Source of the DNA: Clostridiaceae bacterium
GTDB taxonomy: Bacteria > Bacillota > Clostridia > Oscillospirales > Butyricicoccaceae
Reading direction: 5' to 3'
Assembly (NCBI GenBank): GCA_016293155.1
Contig: JAEDEU010000040.1
Span: 1 to 13,642 of the forward strand
DNA length: 13,642 nt
Shown here: positions 11,859 to 13,642 of the stretch, in pieces
Layout of the letters: every line of letters starts with the position of its first letter
How positions within the stretch are numbered: position 1 is the stretch's first letter
The notes under the pieces: generated by a model
The model's input: the letters and a program-made list of their open reading frames with translations, nothing else
Databases searched by the model: none
What the model was told of the DNA's origin: nothing
Translations under genes and position numbers: made by a program

Positions 11859-13642
11859 TTGAATCCAAATAACAATAACAACAACGGACGCGGCAATAGA
11901 AGCGGCGGAAAGCGGCAGGGATACGGATTTTATGCGTTGATCGTGCTGATTCTGGTCGCTACAGTTGCCATTTTGATGCAGTCCAATCCGACGGAGAAGC
12001 TGGCGTATTCCGATGTGATCGACTACTTCAAAAACGAGCAGGTCACAGAATTCGTCACCAAGGACAATGTACTCACCGCAAAGCTCAAGGACGGCTCCAC
12101 CATCACCTATACGCTTGCGGACGAGAGCCTGTTCTGGACGCAGATGGGCGAAACCATTCAGGATCAGCACGAGCGCGGCATCATCAAATCGTATGATCCG
12201 CAGCGCACGGAGTTGCCGTGGTGGATGAGCATCGTGCCGTATATCGTGCTGATGGTCATCTTTGCCCTGTTCTGGTACTTCATGTTCAACAAGCAGGACG
12301 GCGGCGGACGCGGCGCAATGCAGTTCGGCAAGGCGCGCGCGAAGCTCGCGGGCGATGACAAGCGCAAGGTCACGTTTGACAATGTGGCAGGTGCGGACGA
12401 GGAAAAGGCGGAGCTTCAGGAAATCGTCGAGTTTTTGAAAAACCCGCGCAAGTTCACCGAAATCGGTGCACGCATTCCAAAGGGCGTACTGCTCGTCGGC
12501 CCTCCGGGTACCGGCAAGACGCTGATCGCACGTGCGGTTGCGGGCGAGGCGGGTGTACCGTTCCTGAGCATCTCCGGTTCGGATTTCGTCGAGCTGTATG
12601 TCGGTGTCGGCGCGTCCCGTGTCCGTGATCTGTTCGATCAGGCAAAGAAAAATTCCCCGGCGATTATCTTCATCGACGAGATTGACGCAGTCGGCCGTCA
12701 CAGAGGCGCAGGTCTCGGCGGCGGACACGACGAGCGCGAGCAGACGCTCAACCAGCTGCTGGTTGAGATGGACGGCTTCGGCGCAAACGAGGGCGTTATC
12801 ATCATCGCGGCAACCAACCGCCCGGATATTCTGGATCCGGCTCTGCTGCGTCCGGGTCGCTTCGACCGTCAGGTTTATGTCGGCGCACCGGACATCAAGG
12901 GTCGTGAGGCAATCCTGCACGTGCACGCCAAGGGCAAGCCGTTCGACTCAGATGTTTCCTTCGACTCCATTGCAAAGTCCACCTCCGGCTTCACCGGCGC
13001 GGATCTGGAAAACCTGCTCAACGAGGCAGCACTGCTGGCGGCGCGCCGCGGCAAAAAGCTGATCTCCATGGAGGAAATTGAGGATTCCTTCCTCAAGGTC
13101 ATCATGGGCACCGAGAAAAAGAGCCGCGTGATGAGCGAAAAGGAAAAGAAGCTGACCGCTTACCACGAGGCGGGTCACGCAGTTGTCACTCGACTGCTGC
13201 CGACGCAGGACCCCGTGCATCAGATTTCCATCGTTCCGCGCGGACGTGCCGGCGGCTTTACCATGAGCCTGCCGCAGGAGGATAAGTTCTACGCTTCCCG
13301 CAACGAGATGCGCGACAACATCGTCACGCTGCTCGGCGGACGCGTTGCCGAGGCGCTCACGATGGACGATATCTCCACCGGCGCGTCCAACGATATCGAG
13401 CGCGCAACCCAGCTCGCCAGCGCTATGGTTACCAAGTACGGCATGAGCGATAAGATCGGTCCGATCAATTACGGCTCGGATCAGGGCGAGGTATTCCTAG
13501 GACGCGACTTTACGACCTCCAATTCGATCTCTGAGGAGGTCATGGCGGAGATCGACGGCGAGATCAGAGCGATCATTTCCGAGGCATACGAGCGCTGTGA
13601 GACGCTGCTGCGCGAGCATATGGAGCAGCTCACCAAGGTCGC
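11859..13642 (+). CDS. ftsH: ATP-dependent membrane zinc protease FtsH (3' end outside window)
   Basis: 594 codons are visible and the frame is open at the right edge. FtsH degrades misfolded membrane proteins and regulators. An Asn-rich N-terminus (NPNNNNNN) is followed by helix 1 (about 24-40), an extracytoplasmic domain, helix 2 (about 125-143), then the AAA ATPase with Walker A GPPGTGKT (214-221), Walker B IIFIDE (269-274) and the second region of homology NRPDILDPALLRPGRFDRQ. The zinc protease motif HEAGH begins at residue 436, and the third ligand region is near STGASNDIERAT. The start is TTG at 11859, the only start codon between the in-frame TGA at 11847 and the conserved region. Its AAAGGAG SD is 12 nt away, rather far, so translation initiation may be modest. 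Last of the operon in this window. Confidence 0.96.
   Translation, partial: MNPNNNNNNGRGNRSGGKRQGYGFYALIVLILVATVAILMQSNPTEKLAYSDVIDYFKNEQVTEFVTKDNVLTAKLKDGSTITYTLADESLFWTQMGETIQDQHERGIIKSYDPQRTELPWWMSIVPYIVLMVIFALFWYFMFNKQDGGGRGAMQFGKARAKLAGDDKRKVTFDNVAGADEEKAELQEIVEFLKNPRKFTEIGARIPKGVLLVGPPGTGKTLIARAVAGEAGVPFLSISGSDFVELYVGVGASRVRDLFDQAKKNSPAIIFIDEIDAVGRHRGAGLGGGHDEREQTLNQLLVEMDGFGANEGVIIIAATNRPDILDPALLRPGRFDRQVYVGAPDIKGREAILHVHAKGKPFDSDVSFDSIAKSTSGFTGADLENLLNEAALLAARRGKKLISMEEIEDSFLKVIMGTEKKSRVMSEKEKKLTAYHEAGHAVVTRLLPTQDPVHQISIVPRGRAGGFTMSLPQEDKFYASRNEMRDNIVTLLGGRVAEALTMDDISTGASNDIERATQLASAMVTKYGMSDKIGPINYGSDQGEVFLGRDFTTSNSISEEVMAEIDGEIRAIISEAYERCETLLREHMEQLTKV

Overview
The window reads as chromosomal DNA of a fairly GC-rich anaerobic Clostridia-class Firmicute. 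The grounds are the gdpP-rplI-dnaB-tilS-hpt-ftsH gene order, strong AGGAGG ribosome binding sites, a T-box riboswitch, a ferredoxin-dependent 2-oxoacid oxidoreductase, and Fst/holin-like micro-toxins. A gut Oscillospirales or Butyricicoccaceae-type genome would fit, but that placement is a guess from style, not a measurement.

Left end (1-860): two tandem copies, 410 bp apart, of a micro-toxin module on the minus strand. Each has a consensus promoter inside a nearly identical 76-bp repeat, a structured leader, an SD and a very short membrane-peptide ORF. The left copy is cut by the window edge. The right copy is complete: a 28-aa toxin-like peptide faced by a convergent consensus promoter that should make a roughly 95-nt antisense RNA. 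This is the layout of a type I toxin-antitoxin locus. Between the copies lie the 3' tail of a broken gene and a palindrome. A small YbjQ/UPF0145-family gene follows the right copy on the plus strand.

Middle (950-4405): a minus-strand operon porG-porD-porA-porB encodes a four-subunit 2-oxoacid:ferredoxin oxidoreductase. It is preceded by a complete T-box leader whose specifier reads AUC (isoleucine). This suggests expression responds to uncharged tRNA-Ile, and hence that the enzyme supplies branched-chain 2-oxoacids (or pyruvate) for isoleucine synthesis. A second terminator-like hairpin sits between the T-box terminator and porG.

Right part (4491-13642): plus-strand genes. First comes an AI-2E-family membrane protein with its own terminator. 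Then follows what looks like one long housekeeping operon: gdpP (c-di-AMP phosphodiesterase), rplI (ribosomal protein bL9), dnaB (replicative helicase), tilS (tRNA-Ile lysidine synthetase), hpt (hypoxanthine phosphoribosyltransferase) and ftsH (membrane AAA protease, running off the right edge). Stop/start overlaps (gdpP/rplI, dnaB/tilS) and short gaps support co-transcription, with a hairpin between rplI and dnaB and a promoter-like AT-rich island inside tilS as possible modulators. The most interesting parts are the tandem type I toxin modules and the isoleucine T-box on the oxidoreductase operon.
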